From the NCBI GenBank assembly GCA_902158735.1, contig CABGHG010000009.1, forward strand, positions 1 through 24,206: DNA of 24,206 nucleotides. The letters are read 5' to 3'. The notes beneath the pieces were generated by a model that did no database searches, was not told the origin of the DNA, and saw nothing but the letters and a program-made list of their open reading frames with translations. A program made the translations under genes and the position numbers. This document shows, one piece after another, positions 6,153 to 12,663 of this stretch. The DNA is from Candidatus Methanolliviera sp. GoM_oil. GTDB lineage: Archaea; Halobacteriota; Methanoliparia; Methanoliparales; Methanoliparaceae. Positions within the stretch are counted from its first letter, which is position 1; every line of letters starts with the position of its first letter.

Positions 6153-6482
6153 ATGGTGGATGTAATATTTGGATCCATACTGGGAGGGGCGTTTGGACCA
6201 GGTATACTAGGATTTATTACTGATCTGTTAGGGCATTGGGGTATGGTAGGGAAATGCATACTGTCTTTCATAGCCGGTTGCTTTATGTTTCCTGCATTAG
6301 AGACTATCCTAAATCCTTGCAATTGGATCCCGTGCCCACATCTTGGAAATCCCGTGAGCGCTATTTTTGGCAGGATTCAATATGGAGCCTTTAATGCTGC
6401 GCTCAACTATATTCCAACTTGGTTCAGAGGATATGAGAAGTCTCTCGTGGGGCTTGCAGATTTGGCTGGCAAAGGCGGATGA
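6153..6482 (+). CDS. Hydrophobic Gly-rich small membrane protein (109 aa)
   Basis: A strong ribosome binding site (AAGGAGGTGA) precedes ATG 6153. The product begins directly with hydrophobic Gly-rich sequence (V-I-F-G-S-I-L-G-G-A-F-G-P-G-I-L-G-F-I), has a second hydrophobic stretch around residues 34-50 (C-I-L-S-F-I-A-G-C-F-M-F-P), and then a Cys/Pro patch N-P-C-N-W-I-P-C-P-H. It lacks the shared mini-protein head but sits among those genes and has the same compositional flavour. Two or three membrane segments are likely. No family is recognised; partner or protective protein for the mini-proteins is only a guess from position. Confidence 0.6.
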   Translation: MVDVIFGSILGGAFGPGILGFITDLLGHWGMVGKCILSFIAGCFMFPALETILNPCNWIPCPHLGNPVSAIFGRIQYGAFNAALNYIPTWFRGYEKSLVGLADLAGKGG

Positions 6483-6556
6483 AGGATAGACTAGAAAGAA
6501 ACTTTTTTTATTTTTATAGCCGGGTTCAGACAGATGATATGAAGGGGAAATAAAAA

Positions 6557-6709
6557 ATGTTTGGTGAAATGAAGAAGGTGTTGAAGAACGAAGATGCGTT
6601 TGAAATTCTTGAAACTTACGAGTCATATTTGGCGATTGGAGCTATATTCAATACGTTTACGAAGAGTTCCGACTCGATGATTCAAAGGAATTTCTGGAGG
6701 AATAAATGA
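6557..6709 (+). CDS. Mini-protein 4 of the conserved-N-terminus family (50 aa)
   Basis: The head M-F-G-E-M-K-K-V-L-K-N-E-D-A pairs with the 4757 protein (M-F-G-E-I-K-R-M-L-K-E-E-N-A), although the two genes lie 1.8 kb apart with unrelated genes between. The tail is different from all others (Tyr/Leu/Ile-rich centre, then polar and basic, ending R-N-F-W-R-N-K), and it has neither Cys nor Gly-Gly. Its TGA overlaps the ATG of the downstream lipoprotein gene (ATGA at 6706-6709), so their translation is coupled. Function unknown. Confidence 0.65.
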   Translation: MFGEMKKVLKNEDAFEILETYESYLAIGAIFNTFTKSSDSMIQRNFWRNK

Positions 6710-7671
6710 TGAAGAAGATCTCTTCCCTTTTGGTTCTTACGATGATATTGATCTCCCTCTCGAGTTGCGCATTAATTCCTTTTATCGGTGTCGGAGAAGG
6801 AGAGAATATCCCGGGAATATGTCCGCCTTTCGGTGAAAATGAGAAGAAAGAGATTGGAGGAGATGAAGAGAAAGGGACGACTGTCTATGAGAGAATATCA
6901 GAACTGGAAAGAAGATCAAAGGACATCCTGAAGAGGAGCTCCGATCTCGATGAGAAGATAGGGGAAGTTTCTGACGAGATCTCTGATCTGGATGAAGAGA
7001 TCTCTGATATGGTAGAAGAGATTTTAGAGATGAAAGAAGAGGCTTTGGACATAGACGTGTATCCCAAAGCAATGGTAGAACGCTCTAAGCTTATTCAAGA
7101 GATTTCTAAGTTATATAAAGGGGTATTGAATTTTAAGGGGGAGATCTTCAAGTATAGACCAAAAATCTCTGCATTTAAGGGAGATCTTTTTGATCTGAAG
7201 GGAGGTGCGGCGGAAATTTCAGTGGCACTCTCGAGGCTAAAGCAAGAGATAAAAGTGTCTCCAAGTGGAAGAAATCCAGAGATAGAGATGGGACTCTCAA
7301 TTTTAGAGGAAAGAATCTCTTGGATTGAAGAGGGTATATCTTACTTGGAGGAGAATACCTCGGATTTCGAGGATAGAGCTTCTGGTTGGACGGATGAAGT
7401 TGATAGAGTAGAGGACGATCTCTCGGATATTACGGATGAGATCTCGGATGTCGAAGATCTTTTACTACTGGGTAATAATCAAGTAAATAAGCTCAAGGCG
7501 ATAGAAAACTTGCTCAAGGCCATGGAAGTGGAGATTAAGGGCTTGAAAGATGAAGTTAGAGATTCAGGAAAAGAGATGAAAGGATTATCTAAAGAGATTA
7601 AGGGATTAGCTAAGGAAGAGAAGAATATTTCAAAAGCGATCTCCGAGTTTGAGAAGAGATCAAAAGAGTAG
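6706..7671 (+). CDS. Secreted coiled-coil lipoprotein
   Basis: The 321-aa product has an N-terminal basic-hydrophobic signal ending in a lipobox-like L-S-S-C (Cys21), so it is probably exported and lipid-anchored. After a Gly/Glu linker, residues about 60-320 are almost entirely long charged helices with Ile/Leu/Val spacing typical of coiled coils (D-E-I-S-D-L-D-E-E-I-S-D, then K-G-L-K-D-E-V, K-G-L-S-K-E-I-K-G-L-A-K-E). No enzyme domain is visible. GGAGG at 6696-6700 serves ATG 6706 or the adjacent ATG 6709. The gene ends at TAG 7669-7671, but the frame stays open for 22 more codons of the same Leu-Glu-Glu-Gln character. A surface spacer or partner of the preceding mini-protein is inferred. 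Confidence 0.75.
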   Translation: MMKKISSLLVLTMILISLSSCALIPFIGVGEGENIPGICPPFGENEKKEIGGDEEKGTTVYERISELERRSKDILKRSSDLDEKIGEVSDEISDLDEEISDMVEEILEMKEEALDIDVYPKAMVERSKLIQEISKLYKGVLNFKGEIFKYRPKISAFKGDLFDLKGGAAEISVALSRLKQEIKVSPSGRNPEIEMGLSILEERISWIEEGISYLEENTSDFEDRASGWTDEVDRVEDDLSDITDEISDVEDLLLLGNNQVNKLKAIENLLKAMEVEIKGLKDEVRDSGKEMKGLSKEIKGLAKEEKNISKAISEFEKRSKE

Positions 7672-7677
7672 AAGAGA

Positions 7678-7731
7678 TTAGAGGAGCAAAAGGGATTAGA
7701 AGAGCAGAAGAAGTTAGAGGAGCAAAAGAAT
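7678..7731 (+). repeat. Three tandem 18-bp units (6-residue repeat)
   Basis: Units at 7678-7695, 7696-7713 and 7714-7731 read TTAGAGGAGCAAAAGGGA and two close variants. In the frame of the preceding lipoprotein they encode L-E-E-Q-K-G, L-E-E-Q-K-K and L-E-E-Q-K-N. They lie just beyond its TAG stop and run into the purH remnant. Confidence 0.75.
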
Positions 7732-7850
7732 TTAAGATAAGAGGAATAGTTCAGCCAGGAGGATCTATAAGGGATAATGAGGTGATAGAGGCGGCGAACG
7801 AGTACGGTGTTTTTATGGTCTTTACTGGGCAGAGGTGTTTTAAGCACTAA
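7728..7850 (+). pseudogene. purH: Remnant of purH (IMP cyclohydrolase/AICAR transformylase) C-terminus
   Basis: About 40 codons ending at TAA 7848-7850 read as the extreme C-terminus of PurH: I-V-Q-P-G-G-S-I-R-D-N-E-V-I-E-A-A-N, then G-V-F-M-V-F-T-G-Q-R-C-F-K-H, which is the family's closing motif. The hundreds of residues that should precede it are absent. Upstream, the same frame is only the shadow of the lipoprotein's 18-bp repeats. The piece therefore cannot make a functional enzyme and marks an old recombination or insertion junction at about 7725. Confidence 0.8.
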
Positions 7851-7873
7851 AATCTTTCATTTTTAGAAGTGCT

Positions 7874-7964
7874 CAAAAATCGAAGATTTTTGGTCCTGAC
7901 GTCTTTGGCGTGGGATCCTACGAATCGAAGATTCGTACGGATATACGCAAATCAAAGATTTGCG
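7874..7964 (+). repeat. Array of four triloop hairpins upstream of fmdE
   Basis: Four near-regular stem-loops: 7874-7892 (stem around GAA), 7899-7911 (around TTT, one G-T pair), 7919-7937 (around GAA) and 7946-7964 (around AAA). Three share the core A-A-T-C, three-base loop, G-A-T-T, but their outer stems differ while still pairing perfectly. The array lies between the purH remnant and the fmdE ATG at 7979. Protein-binding site, mRNA leader structure or mobile palindromic repeat are all possible. Confidence 0.7.
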
Positions 7965-7978
7965 ACTAAGTTGATAAG

Positions 7979-8548
7979 ATGAAAAAAACTGAGATAGATG
8001 AACAGATTCAAAAGGTCGAGAAGTACCATGGGTATTTGAGTTCTGGGGCTGTTTTAGGAATTCCCATGATAAATTACGCATGTGATCTTCTTGGTTGTGA
8101 ACTGGAAGATGACATATTCGTCACGGTAGAAACAACGAACTGTCTTCCAGATACAATAGAGGCGCTGACGAGATGTAGAATTGGAAACAAAAGATTAACG
8201 ATACGAGACGTAGGAAAATTTGCCATCTCTGCCTCAAAAAAGTGGGCTGAAAAAGGTATCAGAGTTTTTATAGACGTAAAGAAGCTTAAGAATTATCCGG
8301 TCATCTATGACTGGTATATGAATATTCGGAAGGTGGCGCACGAAGAAGTTATTCCTGAGATAATGAAGGCTTGGACAGATATATTCTCATACAGAGAGAT
8401 AACCATCGAGATACCACCCAAGAAAAAGAAGATTATAGAGATATGCGAGGGGTGTGGGGAACCTTATACTCTTGAGAAAGAGGATAATAAAGAGAAAGAG
8501 AAAAATTTGTGCGCCGACTGCTTTGATCGAATCTCTTCAAATCACTAA
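7979..8548 (+). CDS. fmdE: FmdE-family protein with zinc ribbon, altered metal site
   Basis: The 189-aa product belongs to the FmdE family, co-transcribed with molybdenum formylmethanofuran dehydrogenase genes in some methanogens; its biochemical role is uncertain. Visible family blocks: Y-H-G-Y-L-S-S-G-A-V-L-G-I (16-28), E-T-T-N-C-L-P-D-T-I-E-A-L-T-R-C (51-66), G-N-K-R-L-T-I-R-D-V-G-K (69-80), and a C-terminal zinc ribbon with Cys156, 159, 178 and 181. Typical FmdE proteins have H-G-H-x-C-P-G at the first block; here the second His is Tyr18 and the Cys is Ser, so two expected metal ligands are missing. It is convergent with fwdD, the stop codons overlapping. No strong ribosome binding site precedes the ATG. 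The 3' end is duplicated at the window start. Confidence 0.85.
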   Translation: MKKTEIDEQIQKVEKYHGYLSSGAVLGIPMINYACDLLGCELEDDIFVTVETTNCLPDTIEALTRCRIGNKRLTIRDVGKFAISASKKWAEKGIRVFIDVKKLKNYPVIYDWYMNIRKVAHEEVIPEIMKAWTDIFSYREITIEIPPKKKKIIEICEGCGEPYTLEKEDNKEKEKNLCADCFDRISSNH

Positions 8549-8559
8549 AGTTCCTCAAA
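8433..8559 (+). repeat. Exact 127-bp direct repeat, copy B
   Basis: This is the internal partner of bases 1-127. It spans the zinc-ribbon tail and stop codon of fmdE and the last few codons of the convergent fwdD. The surrounding genes are intact here, so this copy looks like the original context. Confidence 0.95.
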
Positions 8560-8922
8560 GAGCTCTTTACAACCAAGAACTTCTTCATCGCTACATTCGA
8601 CCGTGGCGTCCATCCCCTTGTAATAGGGAGATCCGGTGCAGAAGGTATCGGAGCTGATCAAAACATTCGCCCAAGGGCCCCTTGGGATGAATATCTCCCC
8701 TTCATACATGCTATCATCTTCTCTGGCAAAGACGGTGACATCACCCTCACTCGTTGAGACCTTCACCTTCTCCGGCACCGAAAGCCGCTCGTAATCATTC
8801 GTATTTAGCCAGCAACACGCCGCCTCAGTTCTGTAATCATCGCTCAATTTTCTTCCGCCCTTTATGACCATCCCCTGCCTTATAGTTGAAGCGGTGTTGA
8901 GATTTACGTGTATTTTAGTCAT
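8545..8922 (-). CDS. fwdD: Formylmethanofuran dehydrogenase subunit D
   Basis: The 125-aa product matches the FwdD/FmdD subunit, the molybdopterin-dinucleotide binding beta-barrel domain that completes the W/Mo active site of formylmethanofuran dehydrogenase. This enzyme reduces CO2 onto methanofuran, or runs in reverse in methane oxidisers. Supporting blocks are N-T-A-S-T-I-R-Q-G near the start, E-A-A-C-C-W-L-N, and the closing I-P-R-G-P-W-A-N-V-L-I-S-S-D-T-F-C-T-G-S-P-Y-Y-K-G. Its ATG overlaps the fwdB stop by four bases, so it is translated with fwdB. It ends with TAG inside the fmdE stop region. Fwd versus Fmd (tungsten versus molybdenum) cannot be told from sequence alone. Confidence 0.9.
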   Translation of the reverse strand: MTKIHVNLNTASTIRQGMVIKGGRKLSDDYRTEAACCWLNTNDYERLSVPEKVKVSTSEGDVTVFAREDDSMYEGEIFIPRGPWANVLISSDTFCTGSPYYKGMDATVECSDEEVLGCKELFEEL

Positions 8923-10202
8923 TTCTTCACCTCGGTGTATATCTGTTTCAACGTATCCTCGTTTGAGGTTGTGAAGTTGAATGGAGGATCTATAAACTTC
9001 TTCACCCTGAGTGGAATATCATCTATCCTATAAAAGGTCCCCTCGCACTCCGCACCGTCCATGACACCAGGCAAAACGACATTGCTCAACATCGTCATTG
9101 GGCAGTGAGAGAGATCTATGCAGACAGTTGGAATCTTCGCCATATATTTCACGACCTTTCTTGGAAGATGCGATGCAAGAGCAGCACCTACGACGAGCAA
9201 CGCGTCCACCTCCTCTCTGTCGAGCAGATCAACGGTAGTAGTCTCTCCAGGATTATAATATGCGTATCCCCGTGAGAAATCGACGCCAAACGGAAAACCT
9301 GTCATCCATGTACATACCTGGTTGAAACCGGCCACGTTGCAGTGTCCTCTATTTGCAAGCAACGAAAACTTGGTATATCTATTCAATTCGCGCACGAGCA
9401 GCTCCACAGCTCTAACATTATTATTTTTCCTTATAGAACTTGCCACTCCCAAACCGGCAAAGATGACCCCAAAATTCGCTCCCTTCATAATATCGGCGAG
9501 CTCCTCTATCTGATCTTTTGAGACATCTGTCATATCTCCGATATTCTCATCCACCTCCTGCCCCCGCACCGCGGCTGATAATGCGTTGAAGACCACATAG
9601 TCATATCCGGGCTTAATTCTAATATATAAATCCGCTATATCAGCGGTCTTCGTCCTTCTCGGATCTACAACCACCAATTTCCTATCCATCCTCCCTTTTC
9701 GGGTAAAGTATCCCTTCGGGAAGAGCGTAAAATTTGATAGATGTCTCGGATGAGATTCCGTCGGGTTAGAACCCCAACATATTAGCAGATCAGCTCTGTT
9801 CTTAATCTCTCCAAGCGTACAGGAAGGTTTTCCCGCGTCTTGTGACCCCATGACAGTTGGACCATGGCATATCGTTGCGTTGCTATCAACAACCCCACCA
9901 AGATACTGTGCCATCTCTATTCCAACGTGCATCGCCTCCGTGGACGTCTCACTTCCGATGAAGAGTAGAGGCCTCGTAGCATCTTTTAAGATATCCGCAG
10001 ACATCTTAATCGCTTCATTCCACGATGCGACCTTTCCATCTATATATGGCCCTTTAATCCTGTGCGGGCTCCTAAGCTCTCCGAGCTTTGCGTTCCCCAT
10101 CAAACACGCATTCTCGACATTCATGTGATCATCGTCTATATCAACAAGGATGTCTTCACACGCCATCCCGCATACAGAACAGGTAATATTCTCATATATC
10201 AT
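8919..10202 (-). CDS. fwdB: Formylmethanofuran dehydrogenase subunit B (catalytic)
   Basis: The 427-aa product is the catalytic molybdopterin oxidoreductase subunit. Residues 8-33 contain C-S-V-C-G-M-A-C and Cys33, the ligands of a [4Fe-4S] cluster. D-S-N-A-T-I-C-H-G-P-T places Cys112 at the metal-ligand position, where some methanogens have selenocysteine; here it is ordinary Cys. Further blocks are C-W-G-S-N-P-T-E-S-H-P-R-H, V-V-V-D-P-R-R-T-K-T-A-D and N-R-G-H-C-N-V-A-G-F-N. Length is normal for the family. Subunits A, C and others are not in this window, so they must be encoded elsewhere. The gene is divergent from the restriction-modification island, whose RHH gene starts 84 bases away. 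Confidence 0.95.
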   Translation of the reverse strand: MIYENITCSVCGMACEDILVDIDDDHMNVENACLMGNAKLGELRSPHRIKGPYIDGKVASWNEAIKMSADILKDATRPLLFIGSETSTEAMHVGIEMAQYLGGVVDSNATICHGPTVMGSQDAGKPSCTLGEIKNRADLLICWGSNPTESHPRHLSNFTLFPKGYFTRKGRMDRKLVVVDPRRTKTADIADLYIRIKPGYDYVVFNALSAAVRGQEVDENIGDMTDVSKDQIEELADIMKGANFGVIFAGLGVASSIRKNNNVRAVELLVRELNRYTKFSLLANRGHCNVAGFNQVCTWMTGFPFGVDFSRGYAYYNPGETTTVDLLDREEVDALLVVGAALASHLPRKVVKYMAKIPTVCIDLSHCPMTMLSNVVLPGVMDGAECEGTFYRIDDIPLRVKKFIDPPFNFTTSNEDTLKQIYTEVKK

Positions 10203-10254
10203 GTCATCTGCAGATAACTCATTCTCTTATTAACTTATCGGTAAAAACAAAACA

Positions 10255-10262
10255 TTTAAATA
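10255..10262 (+). promoter_or_regulatory. TATA box of the restriction-modification operon
   Basis: TTTAAATA at 10255-10262 lies about 28 bases before the ATG at 10286. That is the usual archaeal TATA-to-start distance, so the mRNA is likely leaderless. No ribosome binding site precedes the ATG, which is consistent. Confidence 0.6.
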
Positions 10263-10285
10263 CAGATGTTAGTATATGTATCTAT

Positions 10286-10438
10286 ATGGGAAGAAAAACC
10301 GTTGCATTAAGTCTTGATGAAAATATCTACAAAGATTATAAGAAATTTTGCGAAGAAAACTCTATGATTTTATCAAGAAAAGTAGAAACGTTTATGAAAA
10401 AAGAGTTAGAACAAAATAATAAAAAAGGGATTAAATGA
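10286..10438 (+). CDS. Ribbon-helix-helix mini-protein, candidate R-M regulator (50 aa)
   Basis: The 50-residue product starts M-G-R-K-T-V-A-L-S-L-D-E-N-I-Y-K, the alternating beta strand of a CopG/Arc-type ribbon-helix-helix DNA-binding protein, followed by two helices (K-D-Y-K-K-F-C-E-E-N and S-R-K-V-E-T-F-M-K-K-E-L). Its TGA overlaps the ATG of the DNA methyltransferase (ATGA, 10435-10438), so the two are translationally coupled. By analogy with controller proteins of other R-M systems it probably represses or times this operon; that role is inferred. The base composition is AT-rich like the two genes that follow. Confidence 0.75.
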   Translation: MGRKTVALSLDENIYKDYKKFCEENSMILSRKVETFMKKELEQNNKKGIK

Positions 10439-11634
10439 TAGAAAGTATAGTTACAGAAATACAGAATAATACTTACAAACCAATTGAGATTAATATAGAT
10501 AGAGAATTAACATCTCAAGAGATCGATATCATAAGTGATCTTGAGAATATTTTTCCTAAAAGCGATTTTTATTTCATTAAAAATAGAGTGAGTTTGATTT
10601 TCAATTTAAGAGAGATCGATTTAAGTTTTTTTCAAAATAAATTGAACAAATTAATGAATACATATCAAATTAATGGTTCTGACAATATCTTCACACAGCT
10701 TTTAGATCATATAAAAAACATTAAGAGCTATGGATTAAAGGGAAATAAAAGGTTATATGTTGATTATAATAAAGAAAGGAAAGTTAAAAATAGAAAGGCA
10801 AAAGAAGCAGAAAGGGGGGTCTATTATTATGCACAAGACCACAATTTTAGCAAAAAAAATAATGAGTTGCCAGAAGAATTTATTAATCAAGTTATCTGTG
10901 GGGATAGTGCAGAAATTCTAAAAAAATTACCTGATAATTGTGTGGATTTAGTATTTACATCTCCGCCCTATAATTTTGGTTTAGATTATGAAAACCATAA
11001 AGATGGTACTGATTGGAACGAATATTTTGATAAGATATTTGCAGTATTTAAGGAATGTATAAGAATTGTAAAGTTTGGTGGAAGAATTATAGTAAATGTT
11101 CAACCATTATTTTCTGATTACATTCCAATCCATCATATAATTTCTAACTTTTTTATGAAAAACAAAATGATTTGGAGAGGAGAAATTTTATGGGAGAAAA
11201 ATAATTATAATTGCAAATACACTGCGTGGGGTAGTTGGAAAAGTCCAAGCAACCCATATATGAAATATACTTGGGAATTTTTGGAGATTTTTTGTAAAGG
11301 AGATTTAAAACATAAAGGGGATAGTAACAAAGCCGATATTACAGGAGATGAATTTAAAAAATGGGTATATGCTAAATGGAGCATAGCTCCTGAAAGAAAT
11401 ATGAAAGAATACGACCACCCCGCAATGTTTCCAGAAAAATTGGTAGAACAAATATTAAAACTATTTAGTTTTGAGAATGATGTCATATTTGATCCATTTA
11501 ATGGTGTTGGAACCACTACAAAAGTGGCGAAACAATTTAACAGGAAATTCATCGGCATTGACATTTCGGAAGAATACACTAAAAAAGCAAAAGACAGATT
11601 AAAAAATGTAGATCATCAAAGAACACTAAAATGA
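10435..11634 (+). CDS. Type II DNA methyltransferase (beta class, N4-cytosine/N6-adenine)
   Basis: The 399-aa product has the catalytic motif T-S-P-P-Y (175-179) ahead of the SAM-binding motif F-D-P-F-N-G-V-G-T-T (352-361), the beta-class order. S-P-P-Y is most often seen in N4-cytosine methyltransferases, so m4C is the favoured product. Residues 1-150 form a charged extension of unknown role. The island is visibly richer in A and T, with more AAA/TTA codons than its neighbours, which suggests horizontal acquisition. The stop lies two bases from that of the convergent endonuclease. Recognition sequence cannot be read from the sequence. Confidence 0.9.
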   Translation: MIESIVTEIQNNTYKPIEINIDRELTSQEIDIISDLENIFPKSDFYFIKNRVSLIFNLREIDLSFFQNKLNKLMNTYQINGSDNIFTQLLDHIKNIKSYGLKGNKRLYVDYNKERKVKNRKAKEAERGVYYYAQDHNFSKKNNELPEEFINQVICGDSAEILKKLPDNCVDLVFTSPPYNFGLDYENHKDGTDWNEYFDKIFAVFKECIRIVKFGGRIIVNVQPLFSDYIPIHHIISNFFMKNKMIWRGEILWEKNNYNCKYTAWGSWKSPSNPYMKYTWEFLEIFCKGDLKHKGDSNKADITGDEFKKWVYAKWSIAPERNMKEYDHPAMFPEKLVEQILKLFSFENDVIFDPFNGVGTTTKVAKQFNRKFIGIDISEEYTKKAKDRLKNVDHQRTLK

Positions 11635-11636
11635 GT

Positions 11637-12344
11637 TTAGATATATTCTTGTAATATTTCAGCGAGTATATCAACAGCTTTTTCTAAACTTTCTCTTTCT
11701 AATGGTTTGAAAAATTCGGCCTTATGAATTGGTTTATCTACTTTTCTTTCCCCCTCAAGCAAAGTCAGGATATGTAATTCAATATCAAAATAAGACAGTA
11801 AAGTATGGGTAGATGGACTTCCCATATTGACATCTTTTAATTCTGAAAAATCTCCACCTAATTGGCTTTCCAACTGCAATAGAACAAATTGCATTTCTGG
11901 AAATTGAGTTTTAAGTAATGTAGAATCAACCAAAATCCGTTTTAACATTGCATTTTCAGTATAAGATTTACATTCAATTTCTAAAACAATTTTTCCGTTT
12001 ATTGAAACTACAATATCAGGTTTATAGGGATAGTAATAATCTTCAATATTCAGTTTAATGTGGTCTTTAACTTCCTCATCCTCTAAACCATCAATATAAT
12101 CTTGTTTAATAGGGATTTTGATTCTTCTACCAATAATCTCTAATTTGTTGTGGTCTTGTTTTAGTTTCTTCCAAGCAAGTTGAACGAGTGTTTTGGCTAT
12201 GCTTTCCACAAGTTTCCCTTTACCTGCTCTTATAATTCCCCCATAAGCCCTACCATCTGCAGAATCTGTGGCTTTGCCCTCTATATTCCGAACTAATTTA
12301 TTGTAAGCGTCAATTATCTCTTGAATTTTATCTATTTCTGGCAT
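11637..12344 (-). CDS. Type II restriction endonuclease, PD-(D/E)xK fold
   Basis: The 235-aa product has a probable nuclease core: K-P-D-I-V-V (Pro109-Asp110) followed by L-E-I-E-C-K (Glu124, Lys126), the PD...ExK pattern, with Glu47 as a possible helical active-site acid. It is tail-to-tail with the DNA methyltransferase and shares its AT-rich composition, which identifies it as the cognate restriction enzyme. Only these active-site motifs are conserved enough to see, as is normal for restriction enzymes. It would cut unmethylated foreign DNA in the cytosol. It has its own promoter upstream. Confidence 0.8.
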   Translation of the reverse strand: MPEIDKIQEIIDAYNKLVRNIEGKATDSADGRAYGGIIRAGKGKLVESIAKTLVQLAWKKLKQDHNKLEIIGRRIKIPIKQDYIDGLEDEEVKDHIKLNIEDYYYPYKPDIVVSINGKIVLEIECKSYTENAMLKRILVDSTLLKTQFPEMQFVLLQLESQLGGDFSELKDVNMGSPSTHTLLSYFDIELHILTLLEGERKVDKPIHKAEFFKPLERESLEKAVDILAEILQEYI

Positions 12345-12367
12345 ATAATATCTATAACTTTTAACAT

Positions 12368-12377
12368 ATTTATAAAG
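12368..12377 (-). promoter_or_regulatory. TATA box of the endonuclease gene
   Basis: On the minus strand, CTTTATAAATA lies about 27 bases before the ATG at 12344, with no ribosome binding site between. This fits a leaderless transcript. The rest of 12378-12571 shows no ORF, tRNA or other feature that I can support. Confidence 0.55.
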
Positions 12378-12571
12378 TATTCGGAAAAAAAGACGCCCTC
12401 TCGTTCTATTAATATTCTGAGGCGAAGCTGAAACTATCTATCCGCAGAACTAAAAAGCCCCTGCTCCTATAAAAAATCTGGACGAGATCCCAGGCTCCAA
12501 ACTCCAATTTCCCAACGCGCCAAGCCTCCCACCCCTCGCCCTTTTCTCCCCATTATTCTTTATCAGTTTTA

Positions 12572-12601
12572 GCGGACGGCGAAAAACAAACCGCCGTCCG
12601 C
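12572..12601. terminator. Strong GC-rich hairpin downstream of the DUF364 operon
   Basis: GCGGACGGCG (12572-12581) pairs perfectly with CGCCGTCCGC (12592-12601) around a 10-base A/C-rich loop. It lies 62 bases beyond the end of the minus-strand operon at 12664, and facing it is the R-M island. It probably stabilises or ends that operon's mRNA, although no T-run follows on the minus strand. Confidence 0.5.
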
Positions 12602-12663
12602 CGTTTTATGTTTGGGTTTGATGTTTGGCGGGTCGAAGTTTGGACATCGTGGTTTTTTCTAAT

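Noticed and set aside
6782..7072. Antisense frames within the coiled-coil lipoprotein gene
   Set aside because: Repetitive GAA/GAG/GAT codons keep the opposite strand open; the translations are Ser-rich and meaningless.
7874..7964. CRISPR array
   Set aside because: The palindromic units are under 20 bases, vary in sequence and have irregular short spacers; there are no cas genes in the window.
8919..10202. Selenocysteine version of FwdB
   Set aside because: The metal-ligand position is encoded as ordinary Cys (Cys112), with no in-frame TGA.
12420..12560. Possible tRNA or structured RNA in the GC-richer spacer after the endonuclease gene
   Set aside because: No T-loop GTTCRA sequence, anticodon stem or acceptor pairing could be built on either strand.
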